Part shown: positions 34,246 through 42,535 of the stretch, piece by piece | How the letters are laid out: each line of letters starts with the position of its first letter | Numbering within the stretch: the first letter of the stretch is position 1 | Source of the DNA: Fibrobacterota bacterium | Lineage (GTDB): Bacteria > Fibrobacterota > Chitinivibrionia > Chitinivibrionales > Chitinispirillaceae | Direction of reading: 5' to 3' | DNA length: 64,000 nt | Assembly: GCA_023436145.1 (NCBI GenBank) | Contig: JAEZKP010000047.1 | Span: forward strand, 62,001-126,000 | The notes under the pieces: model-generated | What the model was told of the DNA's origin: nothing | Databases searched by the model: none | The model's input: only the letters and a program-made list of their open reading frames with translations | Program-made: the position numbers and the translations under genes

Positions 34246-34784
34246 CTTTTCTCCTTTCGGGTCAGATTATATGCTTCACGCAAAAGAAGCAGGTTTTTTT
34301 GAACAATTGATGGTTTCATATCGGATTGAATTGCCTTCTCTATGGCTTCCGGTTTAATTACATCATATAACCCGGCTAAAGCACCAAGCATCGCGGTGTT
34401 GACAACAGGTATGCCGAGAATTCTCAGAGCAAGCGCTGTAGCATCAATACTGATCACTTGTGAATCATTAATTGTTGTTTTTACCGGAACAGCTGAATTT
34501 ACCAATATCAATCCGCCAGGATGCAACATCCATGCTTTCTCTGAATCCAGTAAAGTTTTATCCAGAAATATCCGGATATTTGCAGCTGAGGATTCACTGC
34601 GGTCAGCAATGCGGCAATCATCGATTTTTGTGAATCCCATAACCGGAGCTCCTCTCCGTTCCGGACCGAAAGTTGGAAAAGAAAGGGCAAATTTACCAGA
34701 GTATAACGAGGCCGCAATGCCTAAGAGTCGTGCAGCAGTAAATGCCCCCTGCCCGCCTCTTCCATGCCATACGATTTCAGTCAT
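34242..34784 (-). CDS. porC: 2-oxoacid:ferredoxin oxidoreductase, gamma subunit
   Basis: 180 residues of the POR gamma domain: W-H-G-R-G-G-Q-G-A near the start, F-G-P-E-R-R-G-A-P-V and the late N-T-A-M-L-G-A-L-A-G. Gene order here is gamma-delta-alpha-beta, the common order for pyruvate and 2-ketoisovalerate enzymes. The stop of the aminotransferase gene overlaps its start by 4 bases, so the transaminase and the oxidoreductase are translationally coupled. Confidence 0.9.
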   Translation of the reverse strand: MTEIVWHGRGGQGAFTAARLLGIAASLYSGKFALSFPTFGPERRGAPVMGFTKIDDCRIADRSESSAANIRIFLDKTLLDSEKAWMLHPGGLILVNSAVPVKTTINDSQVISIDATALALRILGIPVVNTAMLGALAGLYDVIKPEAIEKAIQSDMKPSIVQKNLLLLREAYNLTRKEKR

Positions 34785-35950
34785 AGTTTTTTCTCAACCA
34801 GCTTTCTAAGATCTTTCAATCTTTTCCCTGCTTCAATGATGGTCTCGTCATTTTTTGCGAAATGGAATCGAATGTACTTGTTAATATTGTCACGGAAAAA
34901 ACTCGATCCAGGTACTGCCGCAACACCAACCTCTCGTGCCATCCATTCACAGAATAATGTATCATTTTGCACACTAAACTCAGACACATCGACCAGTACA
35001 TAATAGGCTCCATTAGGCGTACTGTAGGTCAGTTCTGCATTATCAAGAGCCTGAAGGAAAAGAGCTCTTTTTTGTGTATACTTTTCACGAAGATCATCAT
35101 AGTAGGTTTCCGGAAAACGAAGAGCAGTAACAGCCGCTTCCTGTAACGGAGCTGATGCTCCCACAGTAAGAAAGTCATGAACCTTCCTTGCAGAATCGAT
35201 GACCTTCTGTGGAGCAATAATATATCCCAGACGCCATCCGGTTATCGAATAGGTTTTTGATAAAGAACTGCACGAGACAGTTCTCTCAAACATGCGAGGC
35301 AGAGAGGCAAAATAGGTATGTCTATACGGAGCATAAACGATATGTTCGTAGACCTCATCGGTTATGACAAAGACATCAAATTCCTCCGCAAGAGCAGCGA
35401 TGCTTTTCAATTCATCTATTGTAAACACTTTTCCGGTTGGGTTTCCAGGGTTGCAAAGAATCAGTGCCTTTGGATGCAATTGAAAAGCTTTTCTAAGTTC
35501 CTTCAAATCAAAGGTAAAATCTGGTCCGTGAAGTGTAACATATACCGGCAAAGCCCCGGTTAAGATTGCATCAGCTGCATAATTTTCGTAAAAAGGTGAA
35601 AATACAATTACTTTGTCCCCAGGATTGGTTACAGCCATCATGGCAGCCATCATAGCTTCTGTACTTCCGCAGGTAACTACAATATTTGTATCCGGATCTA
35701 TCGAAATCTTCATGAACCTTTGTTGTTTTTCCGCCAATGCTTCTCTGAATTTCTGTGAACCCCAGGTAACTGCATACTGATGCGGCCCATTCTCTGCAAC
35801 ATGCTTCAATGATTCCAAAATTTCCTGTGGTGGTGAAAAATCAGGAAAGCCCTGTGATAGATTGATAGCACCGGTCTGATTAGCTATTCTTGTCATTCGC
35901 CTTATCACAGATTCGGTGAACGATAACGTTCTGCTGCTTATTTCAACCAT
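34781..35950 (-). CDS. PLP aminotransferase, class I/II (methionine/aromatic aminotransferase-like)
   Basis: 389 residues, fold type I. It has the N-terminal G-A-I-N-L-S-Q-G-F-P-D-F-S-P-P, N-P-G-N-P-T-G-K, I-T-D-E-V-Y-E-H-I-V and PLP lysine in S-S-L-S-K-T-Y-S-I-T-G-W-R-L-G-Y. The N-terminal pattern and length resemble kynurenine/glutamine-phenylpyruvate and methionine aminotransferases (YbdL group), so a role on methionine or aromatic amino acids is plausible; exact specificity is inference. It lies between MetI and the oxidoreductase in one run, feeding it a 2-oxoacid. Confidence 0.8.
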   Translation of the reverse strand: MVEISSRTLSFTESVIRRMTRIANQTGAINLSQGFPDFSPPQEILESLKHVAENGPHQYAVTWGSQKFREALAEKQQRFMKISIDPDTNIVVTCGSTEAMMAAMMAVTNPGDKVIVFSPFYENYAADAILTGALPVYVTLHGPDFTFDLKELRKAFQLHPKALILCNPGNPTGKVFTIDELKSIAALAEEFDVFVITDEVYEHIVYAPYRHTYFASLPRMFERTVSCSSLSKTYSITGWRLGYIIAPQKVIDSARKVHDFLTVGASAPLQEAAVTALRFPETYYDDLREKYTQKRALFLQALDNAELTYSTPNGAYYVLVDVSEFSVQNDTLFCEWMAREVGVAAVPGSSFFRDNINKYIRFHFAKNDETIIEAGKRLKDLRKLVEKKL

Positions 35951-35999
35951 CTCGATTATTCCCTTTAGTTTCTTTTGTAAGATGAATTAGCGGGTACTC

Positions 36000-36665
36000 T
36001 TATTTCTTAGTCGACTTCAAAGCGACTCTATCACCTGCAACCTGAATAATCTGTACAACTATTACAAGTATGGCAACGGTAATAAACATGATATCGGTTT
36101 GGTAACGGTAATATCCGAATCGTATTGCTAAATCTCCGATCCCACCACCACCGACAATACCAGCCATGGCCGAATATCCGATCAGGCTTATCGCAGTAAC
36201 TGTGAGTCCCCGTAACAAACCAGGCAGAACCTCCGGCAGAAGGACATCCAGTATTATCTGAATAGGTGATGCACCAAATGATAAAGCTGCCTCTATAACA
36301 CCTTGATCGATTTCGCAGAGTGATACCTCTACAAGCCGGGCATAAAAAACGATTGCAGCAACTGCCAACGGAACTGATGCAGCAATCGGACCGATCGTGG
36401 AACCTACTATCATCTGAGTGACTGGAAGTAATAACACCAATAAGATTACAAATGGTGTTGAACGAATCACATTGATTATCAGTCCTGCCAGAGTATTAAC
36501 AGTTCTGTTTTCCCAAAAGAGATTTTTTCCTGTAACAAAAAGAAGAAGTCCCATTGGAATTCCAACAACAATAGAAGCAGCCAGAGAAATTCCCACCATC
36601 TGTGTGGACTCGAAAAAGGCTTTTCCCAGATCAGATCCAAGTGACAATAAATACGCTTTATCCAT
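36000..36665 (-). CDS. metI: D-methionine-type ABC transporter permease MetI
   Basis: 221 residues with five membrane segments and the MetI signature: V-I-R-S-T-P-F-V-I-L-L-V, A-A-L-S-F-G-A-S-P-I-Q-I-I as the ATPase-contact loop, and S-A-M-A-G-I-V-G-G-G-G-I-G-D. Overlaps metN by 8 bases. Imports methionine or related thioethers with MetN and MetQ. Confidence 0.9.
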   Translation of the reverse strand: MDKAYLLSLGSDLGKAFFESTQMVGISLAASIVVGIPMGLLLFVTGKNLFWENRTVNTLAGLIINVIRSTPFVILLVLLLPVTQMIVGSTIGPIAASVPLAVAAIVFYARLVEVSLCEIDQGVIEAALSFGASPIQIILDVLLPEVLPGLLRGLTVTAISLIGYSAMAGIVGGGGIGDLAIRFGYYRYQTDIMFITVAILVIVVQIIQVAGDRVALKSTKK

Positions 36666-37671
36666 TTAAGACCTCGGTAGATGCAGTTCTTGACTTTATA
36701 TATTCAGTTGCCCTGTTTAAGGCATTTTCTTCTCCAATTAGATTAACTATCAATACACCCAGCGGTTGTCCTCCTATATACTCTATTCTTCCATGCAAGA
36801 CATTAAAATGTATGTCAAACTGTTTAAAGGTATCTGAGAGAACAGGTTCAACTGCTTTTTCTCCTTTATATACCACTTTAATCAATTTTCCATTTACATT
36901 CTTTCGCAGGCTTTCAGGTATCTCAATGTTGAGTGTATGCTCTACCAGTTGCCGGGTAAACCGGTGAGCCGGATTGGCAAAAATATCAAAGGTGTTACCT
37001 GTTTCCACAACACTTCCATCACTCATGACAGCAACCCGTGAGCAAATCTTTTTTATCACCGCCATTTCATGTGATATAATGATTATGGTTATACCTAATT
37101 TACGATTAATATCATGCAACAGCTCCAGAATTGAGCTTGTGGTATCCAGATCCAGGGCAGATGTGGGCTCATCACATAAAAGTATTTTTGGCTTATTAGC
37201 CAGTGCCCTGGCAATACCTACACGCTGTTTCTGTCCACCTGAAAGATTGGATGGATATGATTCCGATTTATCAGAAAGCCCGACAAGCTGAAGCAACTCA
37301 GGTACACGCTCAGCGATTTCTTTCTTTGATTTTCCAGCTATTATCAAAGGAAATGCTACGTTTTGAGCAACAGTTCTGGAATGCAGCAGATTAAAATGCT
37401 GGAAGACCATTCCGATTGACAGTCTGACATAGCGCAGCTCCCTGCCTTTTGCACCAGTAATATCTACCCCATCGATTATAATAGAACCTGTGGAAGGCTT
37501 TTGCAGAAGATTAATAGTACGCAGCAGAGTGCTTTTTCCAGCACCGCTTGTCCCTACAATCCCATATATCTCCCTATCATTTATTGTAATATCAGTATTC
37601 CTGACTGCATTTATTTCTTTACGCCCATTTTTGAATAATACTGATATGTTTTTAAGAGTAACCATTTTCAT
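36658..37671 (-). CDS. metN: Methionine ABC transporter ATPase MetN
   Basis: 337 residues: Walker A G-T-S-G-A-G-K-S-T (about 37-45), L-S-G-G-Q-K-Q-R-V signature, L-C-D-E-P-T-S-A-L-D Walker B, I-S-H-E-M H-loop, and a C-terminal NIL domain (residues about 255-330), the methionine-sensing regulatory domain that shuts the transporter when methionine is high. Starts 66 bases after metQ1, with a hairpin in the gap. Confidence 0.92.
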   Translation of the reverse strand: MKMVTLKNISVLFKNGRKEINAVRNTDITINDREIYGIVGTSGAGKSTLLRTINLLQKPSTGSIIIDGVDITGAKGRELRYVRLSIGMVFQHFNLLHSRTVAQNVAFPLIIAGKSKKEIAERVPELLQLVGLSDKSESYPSNLSGGQKQRVGIARALANKPKILLCDEPTSALDLDTTSSILELLHDINRKLGITIIIISHEMAVIKKICSRVAVMSDGSVVETGNTFDIFANPAHRFTRQLVEHTLNIEIPESLRKNVNGKLIKVVYKGEKAVEPVLSDTFKQFDIHFNVLHGRIEYIGGQPLGVLIVNLIGEENALNRATEYIKSRTASTEVLNG

Positions 37672-37687
37672 AAATCCCGTACTAGTA

Positions 37688-37714
37688 CCTTCCGGATCAT
37701 TTTTCTCCGGAAGG
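37688..37714 (-). other. Hairpin between metQ1 and metN
   Basis: CCTTCCGGA / TCCGGAAGG, a 9-base perfect stem with a 9-base loop, without a U-tract. It may stabilise the upstream metQ messages so that binding proteins exceed permease components. Confidence 0.45.
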
Positions 37715-37737
37715 CAGGTTAAAAAATATTCACGTAT

Positions 37738-38562
37738 TTACTTTTTCAGAAGCCAGTCTGGTTTCTGGAAATCCTTGAAAATGTTTTTCGGATCATTAAC
37801 TGTATCAAAGAATTCCTTTGACAGCACAACCTCTTTAATATCTTTGGAAAATTGCTTATCGATATCCTCTGTACGGATAGCTATCAGATTAATATGTCCT
37901 TCGATCAGAGTCTCACGATGAATGGCAGTAGACCAGATCCCAGCCGAGATTGCATAGTTTCCATTGACCAGGGAAAAATCGGCACTTTCTATCGACCTTG
38001 GGAGCTGAGCTGCTTCAATCGGCTGGATTTTAAGTTTTTTGGGATTTTCAACAACATCCTTTTCTGATGCCTTTGTCGGATCTATATCGCTTTTGATTTT
38101 TACAAAGCCCAATGTCTCCAGGTATTTCAGTGCACGTGCAAGGTTTGTTGGATCATTTGCTATTGTCACACTCGCACCATCCTTTATCTCACCGAGATTT
38201 TTGAATTTTCTCGAATAGACACCAAGCGAAGCTGTCGGTATAGTAATCAAAGACGAAAGTTTCAAGCCCTTGTCTGCAGAAAATTTTGCCAGATACACAC
38301 TGTGCTGAAAAGCATTGGCATCTATCGACTTATTAGACAACGCCAGATTCGGCTGTACATAATCACTGAATTCTTTCAGCTCAACCTTGTAACCTTTTTT
38401 CTCAAGACCGGGTTTTACTGCCTGTTTAATGAGATCTCCATAAGGACCAGGAGCAACGCCGAAAACGATTTTTTTGCTTTCTGAAAAGATTTCCTGTGCG
38501 TTAATAAATATAAGCGACACGGTTATTAATAGAATCATGAATTTGCTATTAATTACAAACAT
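37738..38562 (-). CDS. metQ: MetQ-type substrate-binding protein, copy 1
   Basis: 274 residues, NLPA/MetQ family. A Sec signal ends near A-Q-E-I-F-S; there is no lipobox cysteine, so unlike E. coli MetQ it should be a free periplasmic protein. Landmarks: V-A-P-G-P-Y-G-D, F-S-D-Y-V-Q-P-N-L-A-L, D-A-N-A-F-Q-H, I-A-N-D-P-T-N-L-A-R-A-L, L-V-N-G-N-Y-A. Starts with AAAGGAG 8 bases upstream. The second copy lies upstream in the same operon. Confidence 0.88.
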   Translation of the reverse strand: MFVINSKFMILLITVSLIFINAQEIFSESKKIVFGVAPGPYGDLIKQAVKPGLEKKGYKVELKEFSDYVQPNLALSNKSIDANAFQHSVYLAKFSADKGLKLSSLITIPTASLGVYSRKFKNLGEIKDGASVTIANDPTNLARALKYLETLGFVKIKSDIDPTKASEKDVVENPKKLKIQPIEAAQLPRSIESADFSLVNGNYAISAGIWSTAIHRETLIEGHINLIAIRTEDIDKQFSKDIKEVVLSKEFFDTVNDPKNIFKDFQKPDWLLKK

Positions 38563-38604
38563 AAATATCTCCTTTTTGTTTTATTAATTTGATAATTAGT
38601 TTTA

Positions 38605-38667
38605 TCAGCGAAAGCACTCCGGATTACATGGTGCTTCATGGTTATTATTTAATAAAAGTACTTTCAT
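38605..38667 (-). CDS. Candidate 20-residue peptide with C-x3-C, before metQ1
   Basis: ATG at 38667 stands nine bases after a strong GGAGG ribosome site. The frame encodes 20 residues starting M-K-V-L-L-L-N-N-N and ending P-C-N-P-E-C-F-R, with stop TGA 42 bases before the metQ1 start. A similar short frame with C-x3-C near its end (G-C-T-G-M-C) lies 51 bases before the porin that opens this operon. They may be cysteine-sensing leader peptides or real small proteins. Conservation has to decide. Confidence 0.4.
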   Translation of the reverse strand: MKVLLLNNNHEAPCNPECFR

Positions 38668-38714
38668 CTGAATATTCCTCCATTTTCATTACCTTTGTAA
38701 TGATTCTTTCAGCT

Positions 38715-39533
38715 TCAATCAACCGGCAGAACTGCACTTCTGAATTTGTCTCTGATAAACCTTTTAATCTCATCCGATTTCAATACAGAAATCAAAGCAG
38801 TAATTTCAGTCATGGACTTATTCTCTTTTCTGACCGCGATTATATTTCCATAAGTCTCAGAAGCTATAGATTTTGCATCTTCCGAAACAATGGCATCTTC
38901 CGATGGATCAAATCCCGCATCCAGTGCATAATTTCCATTGATAATTGCAGCCGTCACACTGGCCAGAGACCGGGAAAGCTGAGCTGCTTCAATTTCAATT
39001 ATTTTCACTGCAACCCTGTAGCCTTGTATATCTCTCACAGTTGATTTAATATTTGTCGGGTTATTTAATGTTATTACATGATTATTGTGAAGTAACAATA
39101 ATGCCCGCGCTTCATTGGTAAGATCATTGGGAATCGCTATTCTATCACCTTTTTTAAATTCAGTAACAGACTTGATTTTTTTTGAATACAAACCAAGCGG
39201 TTCAAAATGAATAGAACCAGCCGATACAAGATCAAGTTTATGAGATTCATTGAAATCGATCAAATATGGCAAATGCTGAAAGAAATTTGCATCTATATCA
39301 CCTGATTGCAAAGCTATATTGGGAGTCACATAATCCGTAAATATTTTTATCTGCAAATCAATATGTTCTTTGATAAGAAGATCTTTTGCCTTCTCAAGAA
39401 TTTCAGCATGAGGAACAGGTGTTGCTCCGATGACCAGCTTCGCTGAATTCTGGGAAAAGACAATAGTAAACATAATGATTATCAGAAAAGCTGCATTACG
39501 GATTGTCATTTCCATTCTTAATTCACTTTTCAT
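38715..39533 (-). CDS. metQ: MetQ-type substrate-binding protein, copy 2
   Basis: About 272 residues, same family as copy 1 but clearly divergent (G-A-T-P-V-P-H-A-E, F-T-D-Y-V-T-P-N-I-A-L, D-A-N-F-F-Q-H, I-P-N-D-L-T-N-E-A-R-A-L, I-I-N-G-N-Y-A-L-D-A-G). A Sec-type signal (F-L-I-I-I-M-F-T-I-V-F-S-Q) and again no lipobox. The start is uncertain: ATG 39533 avoids overlap with the PaaK-like gene; ATG 39584 overlaps it by 29 bases, and ATGs at 39515 and 39509 are also possible. Two binding proteins on one MetNI suggest two ligands, for example methionine and another methylthio compound. Confidence 0.85.
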   Translation of the reverse strand: MKSELRMEMTIRNAAFLIIIMFTIVFSQNSAKLVIGATPVPHAEILEKAKDLLIKEHIDLQIKIFTDYVTPNIALQSGDIDANFFQHLPYLIDFNESHKLDLVSAGSIHFEPLGLYSKKIKSVTEFKKGDRIAIPNDLTNEARALLLLHNNHVITLNNPTNIKSTVRDIQGYRVAVKIIEIEAAQLSRSLASVTAAIINGNYALDAGFDPSEDAIVSEDAKSIASETYGNIIAVRKENKSMTEITALISVLKSDEIKRFIRDKFRSAVLPVD

Positions 39534-39555
39534 CTGGAGATACTCTTTTTTGGTT

Positions 39556-40878
39556 TTAAACTTTCGCAACGGTTCTAAGATCAATCAGACGTTTCGCCTT
39601 ATGAGTGGTTCGTGGAAGAGTCCCTGCCGGGTGAACCCTAACCAGTTTCGGTTTAACCCCTGATTTCACTTTTATTTGTGAGGTAATCTGATTTCCAATA
39701 TGTTCAGTCGAAACGGCATTTGCATCCAGGGCTTCAACTTCTACATCAAATCTGACCAGCCGGTTTTCTTCATACACTTTAATCCTGTATTCTCCTGTCA
39801 AACCGGACTGTTGTCTTACCACATATTCGATGTCACTGGGAAAGAGATTAACTCCAGATACTATTATCATATCATCAATTCTCCCCAGCACAGAAATCCT
39901 GGACGTTGTCCTGCCACAGCTGCATCGTTCAGTGGTTCTTCTTATGATATCTCCTGTACGGAAGCGGATCATTGGTCGCGCTTTCTTTCTGAGAGTTGTC
40001 AGAACCATCTCTCCGGAAGCACCATCAGGAACAGGCTCAAATGTATCTGGATCCGATACTTCCAGAAAAATATGATCTTCAGCCAAATGTAAACCTTCTT
40101 TATGCTCGCACATTCCTGCGCAGGCCCCAAAAATATCGGACAGGCCATAAAAATCATAGAGATCTGCACCCCATATTTCTTCAATGGCTTTACGTGTAGC
40201 AGGGATCGAACCACCAGGTTCACCAGCCACAATTATCTTGCGGATAAAAAGATCCTGACGGGGGTCAATACCCTGCTTGAGCGCTTCTTCTCCAAGATGC
40301 CAGGCATATGAGGGTGTAGTCCAGGTTATGGTCGGTTTGAACTGCTTCATTAGATAAAGAAGACGCTCGGAAGGAAGTGTCCCGCCCCATATTGACAATG
40401 CACCAATATTCTGAGCACCAATCACATCAGGACCACCAATAAAGAGTGAGAAATTCAGAGCATGAAGGTAGCGATCAGTTGGCCGCATACCTGCACTCCA
40501 GAAAAGACGTGACTGGATATTCTGAAACTCATCAAAATCGGTTTTTGTAAATGGGCTCAGAGTAGGAACACCTGTTGAACCACTTGAAGCAGACACAAAA
40601 ACTATATCGTTTTCCGGGACTGCAACCAAATCACCCAGATCAGGAACTGCCAGCTGCCTGTCCCGCTCCACAGTTTTATCAATAAATGGGTACGCTCTGA
40701 GGTCCTCCAGATGCTTTAACCTTGCCGGATGCACCCCGGCTTCATCAAAACTTCTTTTATAATATGCGGAATTATTATAGGCAAATATCAGGTGTTCTCT
40801 TAATGATTCAAGTTGAATCGCTTCAAGCTTATGACGTGGAAGAGTTTCGAAATCTTCATCCCAATATTTTTTTTCCAT
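39556..40878 (-). CDS. Phenylacetate-CoA ligase-like AMP-forming ligase
   Basis: 440 residues, PaaK branch of the adenylate-forming family. A3 loop S-A-S-S-G-S-T-G-V-P-T, then D-F-Y-G-L-S-D-I, R-F-R-T-G-D, G-R-I-D-D-M-I-I-V-S-G-V-N-L-F-P, and the C-terminal T-H-K-A-K-R lysine. The family joins CoA to aryl or other carboxylates. In anaerobes PaaK-like ligases pair with aminotransferase/oxidoreductase sets that break down amino acids. Here it follows the porin and precedes the Met transporter, so a methylthio-carboxylate such as 3-methylthiopropionate is a possible substrate (inference). Confidence 0.85.
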   Translation of the reverse strand: MEKKYWDEDFETLPRHKLEAIQLESLREHLIFAYNNSAYYKRSFDEAGVHPARLKHLEDLRAYPFIDKTVERDRQLAVPDLGDLVAVPENDIVFVSASSGSTGVPTLSPFTKTDFDEFQNIQSRLFWSAGMRPTDRYLHALNFSLFIGGPDVIGAQNIGALSIWGGTLPSERLLYLMKQFKPTITWTTPSYAWHLGEEALKQGIDPRQDLFIRKIIVAGEPGGSIPATRKAIEEIWGADLYDFYGLSDIFGACAGMCEHKEGLHLAEDHIFLEVSDPDTFEPVPDGASGEMVLTTLRKKARPMIRFRTGDIIRRTTERCSCGRTTSRISVLGRIDDMIIVSGVNLFPSDIEYVVRQQSGLTGEYRIKVYEENRLVRFDVEVEALDANAVSTEHIGNQITSQIKVKSGVKPKLVRVHPAGTLPRTTHKAKRLIDLRTVAKV

Positions 40879-40951
40879 TTTTCTACCAATCCTTCAATAT
40901 TCGATTCCTGGTGATTCTTCAATTCGTACTATATGCTGATTAATGAGTACT

Positions 40952-40990
40952 ATCCGGAAAAAATCACCAGTACTTTTCATTTTTCCGGAT
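40952..40990 (-). other. Hairpin after the porin gene
   Basis: ATCCGGAAAAA / TTTTTCCGGAT enclose a 17-base loop just after the porin stop. As an A/T-flanked stem it could act as a weak terminator or processing site, letting the porin be made in excess over the downstream operon. Confidence 0.45.
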
Positions 40991-41000
40991 AATGTACTTA

Positions 41001-42194
41001 TCAGAATTTTGCCTGGATAATAAGTTCAGGACGCACTAATGTCTTTTTATCTATCACATTAGTTTCATCAAACTTCGATATGAAAACTCTAAGCCTGGGA
41101 ACAAAATCGAGGTTCTTTACAGGACTGTATGAGTATTTGGCATCTATGTATGGATAAAGCACCTTCGATCCGCTTTTCTTTTTATTCTCATCCGAACTGA
41201 CAGATACATCAAGCAGTATGTTTCCCGGACCTGCAGGAACTGTTGTGCCTATACTTCCAATGAATCCGAACTGCTCAAGCTCTGCAAGTGTTGTACGTGT
41301 GGTATCATTGACAGGATAATTCACCCTTGTGTTCTGGTTATCATAGGTCGCAAATCCTCCTTTTGCCCTTAAACTGACCTTGCCACTCTTCAGTTCGGCA
41401 GTCAACCCGGCTCCATACTCATTATCACTCTCTTCTGTGTATTTGTTATTGTTGCGGTTAAGTATCGTGAATATCTGTGGAGTAAGCTTCAGGCTTTTTA
41501 CCTTCAATGGTATATCGAGTATGAATAGCTGTTCACTGGGATTACTTTTGGGATCAGCTGAGAGCGACTGGCCCCGAAGCGTATTTAATACTGCGTCACC
41601 ATCGATTATTGCATAGGTAAGATTAATGGAGAGCTTCGTTTCATTTTTGAGAACAGGAATCTCAGCTTTTAAACCGATTAACGAGTTATTGGTTCCTGTT
41701 GCCCAGCCCACAAATGAAGCGCCCAGACCACCATTACTTCCATAGGTGTTAGTGGCAATTGATCTTTCGAGTAAGTCAAGAGGTCCATAACTTTCAACAG
41801 GAATTTTACCGAATAAAAATGAGAATGGCCCCGGAGTAAAGGATGCAAATGCCAGGTGAAAATATGGAAAGAGTGCTTTTGTATAATTCTGATTGTTGTT
41901 TGCTTTGTATGAAACCACTTCAGTGTTTACCCAATCATTTCCAAGCTGAATCTGAAGTGATAATTTATCATGCACCTGTGCTTTCACACCCAGGTAATAG
42001 GAAATTCGATTACTGTAAACTTTCTGCTTCAGTTCATTTCCCGCACTGTCGCTTTGTGTTGTAAAATCCCCTCTCACTCTGTAATGTGCAAGTCCGTAAG
42101 GTGTAATGGTTATAGCTGAAGGCGCAGCAGTCTGTGCATCTGAAGAAAATGTGATGCTGGCAAGTGATATTAATGTCAATGTTTTAAAATTCAT
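41001..42194 (-). CDS. Outer-membrane porin-like beta-barrel protein
   Basis: 397 residues with a Sec signal (L-T-L-I-S-L-A-S-I-T-F-S-S-D-A-Q) and a mature part of alternating strands (I-T-I-T-P-Y-G-L-A-H-Y-R-V-R-G-D-F) and turns, ending in Phe, the outer-membrane insertion signature. No family name is sure. As the first gene behind the sulfur-type promoter at 42.4 kb, and upstream of the Met transporter, it is a good candidate for outer-membrane uptake of small organosulfur compounds. Confidence 0.75.
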   Translation of the reverse strand: MNFKTLTLISLASITFSSDAQTAAPSAITITPYGLAHYRVRGDFTTQSDSAGNELKQKVYSNRISYYLGVKAQVHDKLSLQIQLGNDWVNTEVVSYKANNNQNYTKALFPYFHLAFASFTPGPFSFLFGKIPVESYGPLDLLERSIATNTYGSNGGLGASFVGWATGTNNSLIGLKAEIPVLKNETKLSINLTYAIIDGDAVLNTLRGQSLSADPKSNPSEQLFILDIPLKVKSLKLTPQIFTILNRNNNKYTEESDNEYGAGLTAELKSGKVSLRAKGGFATYDNQNTRVNYPVNDTTRTTLAELEQFGFIGSIGTTVPAGPGNILLDVSVSSDENKKKSGSKVLYPYIDAKYSYSPVKNLDFVPRLRVFISKFDETNVIDKKTLVRPELIIQAKF

Positions 42195-42245
42195 AAGAAA
42201 TCCTTTCCTTTATAAGTGATTTTCCGGTAAATGTTTTGTAAACTC

Positions 42246-42314
42246 TCAATACGATGCGATGTTGCACATGCCGGTACAACCAGGCATATCTTTAAGCATG
42301 AACCTGTATTTCAT
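42246..42314 (-). CDS. Candidate Met/Cys-rich leader peptide before the porin operon
   Basis: A 22-codon frame inside the predicted 210-base leader of the porin operon. It carries four Met (positions 1, 6, 10, 16) and two Cys (13, 17) in M-K-Y-R-F-M-L-K-D-M-P-G-C-T-G-M-C, with an AAAGGA ribosome site about 10 bases upstream, and ends 51 bases before the porin start. The Met/Cys load in a sulfur operon hints at ribosome-mediated sensing. No alternative terminator/antiterminator stems are obvious, which weakens the classical attenuator reading. Confidence 0.35.
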   Translation of the reverse strand: MKYRFMLKDMPGCTGMCNIASY

Positions 42315-42411
42315 GATAAACCATTCCTTTGTAAATGTTAGTAAAGATCTTTGACAGGTGGTACGCCCGCCATGACTCGATTTGTTTCTGTTTTTTCGTT
42401 CTGACTGCATT

Positions 42412-42440
42412 AACATTAGTTTTCCAATCAATTTAATCAA
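42412..42440 (-). promoter_or_regulatory. Sulfur-type promoter of the porin-paaK-metQQNI-aminotransferase-por operon
   Basis: Minus strand: TTGATT (42440-42435), 17-base spacer AAATTGATTGGAAAACT, AATGTT (42417-42412). It aligns without gaps to the promoters at 45302-45330 and 51799-51827 (shared TTGATNAAATYGRTWGGAA). A further related word (AAAGTTCATAAAATTTGG) lies 30 bases upstream. Transcription would start near 42405. Confidence 0.65.
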
Positions 42441-42535
42441 GATTATGATAAATTTCGGTTCCAAATTTTATGAACTTTATTTTCTTAACCTTTTCGTGTA
42501 TTCAGGTAATTATTTATCTGTGATTACTTAAGTTT

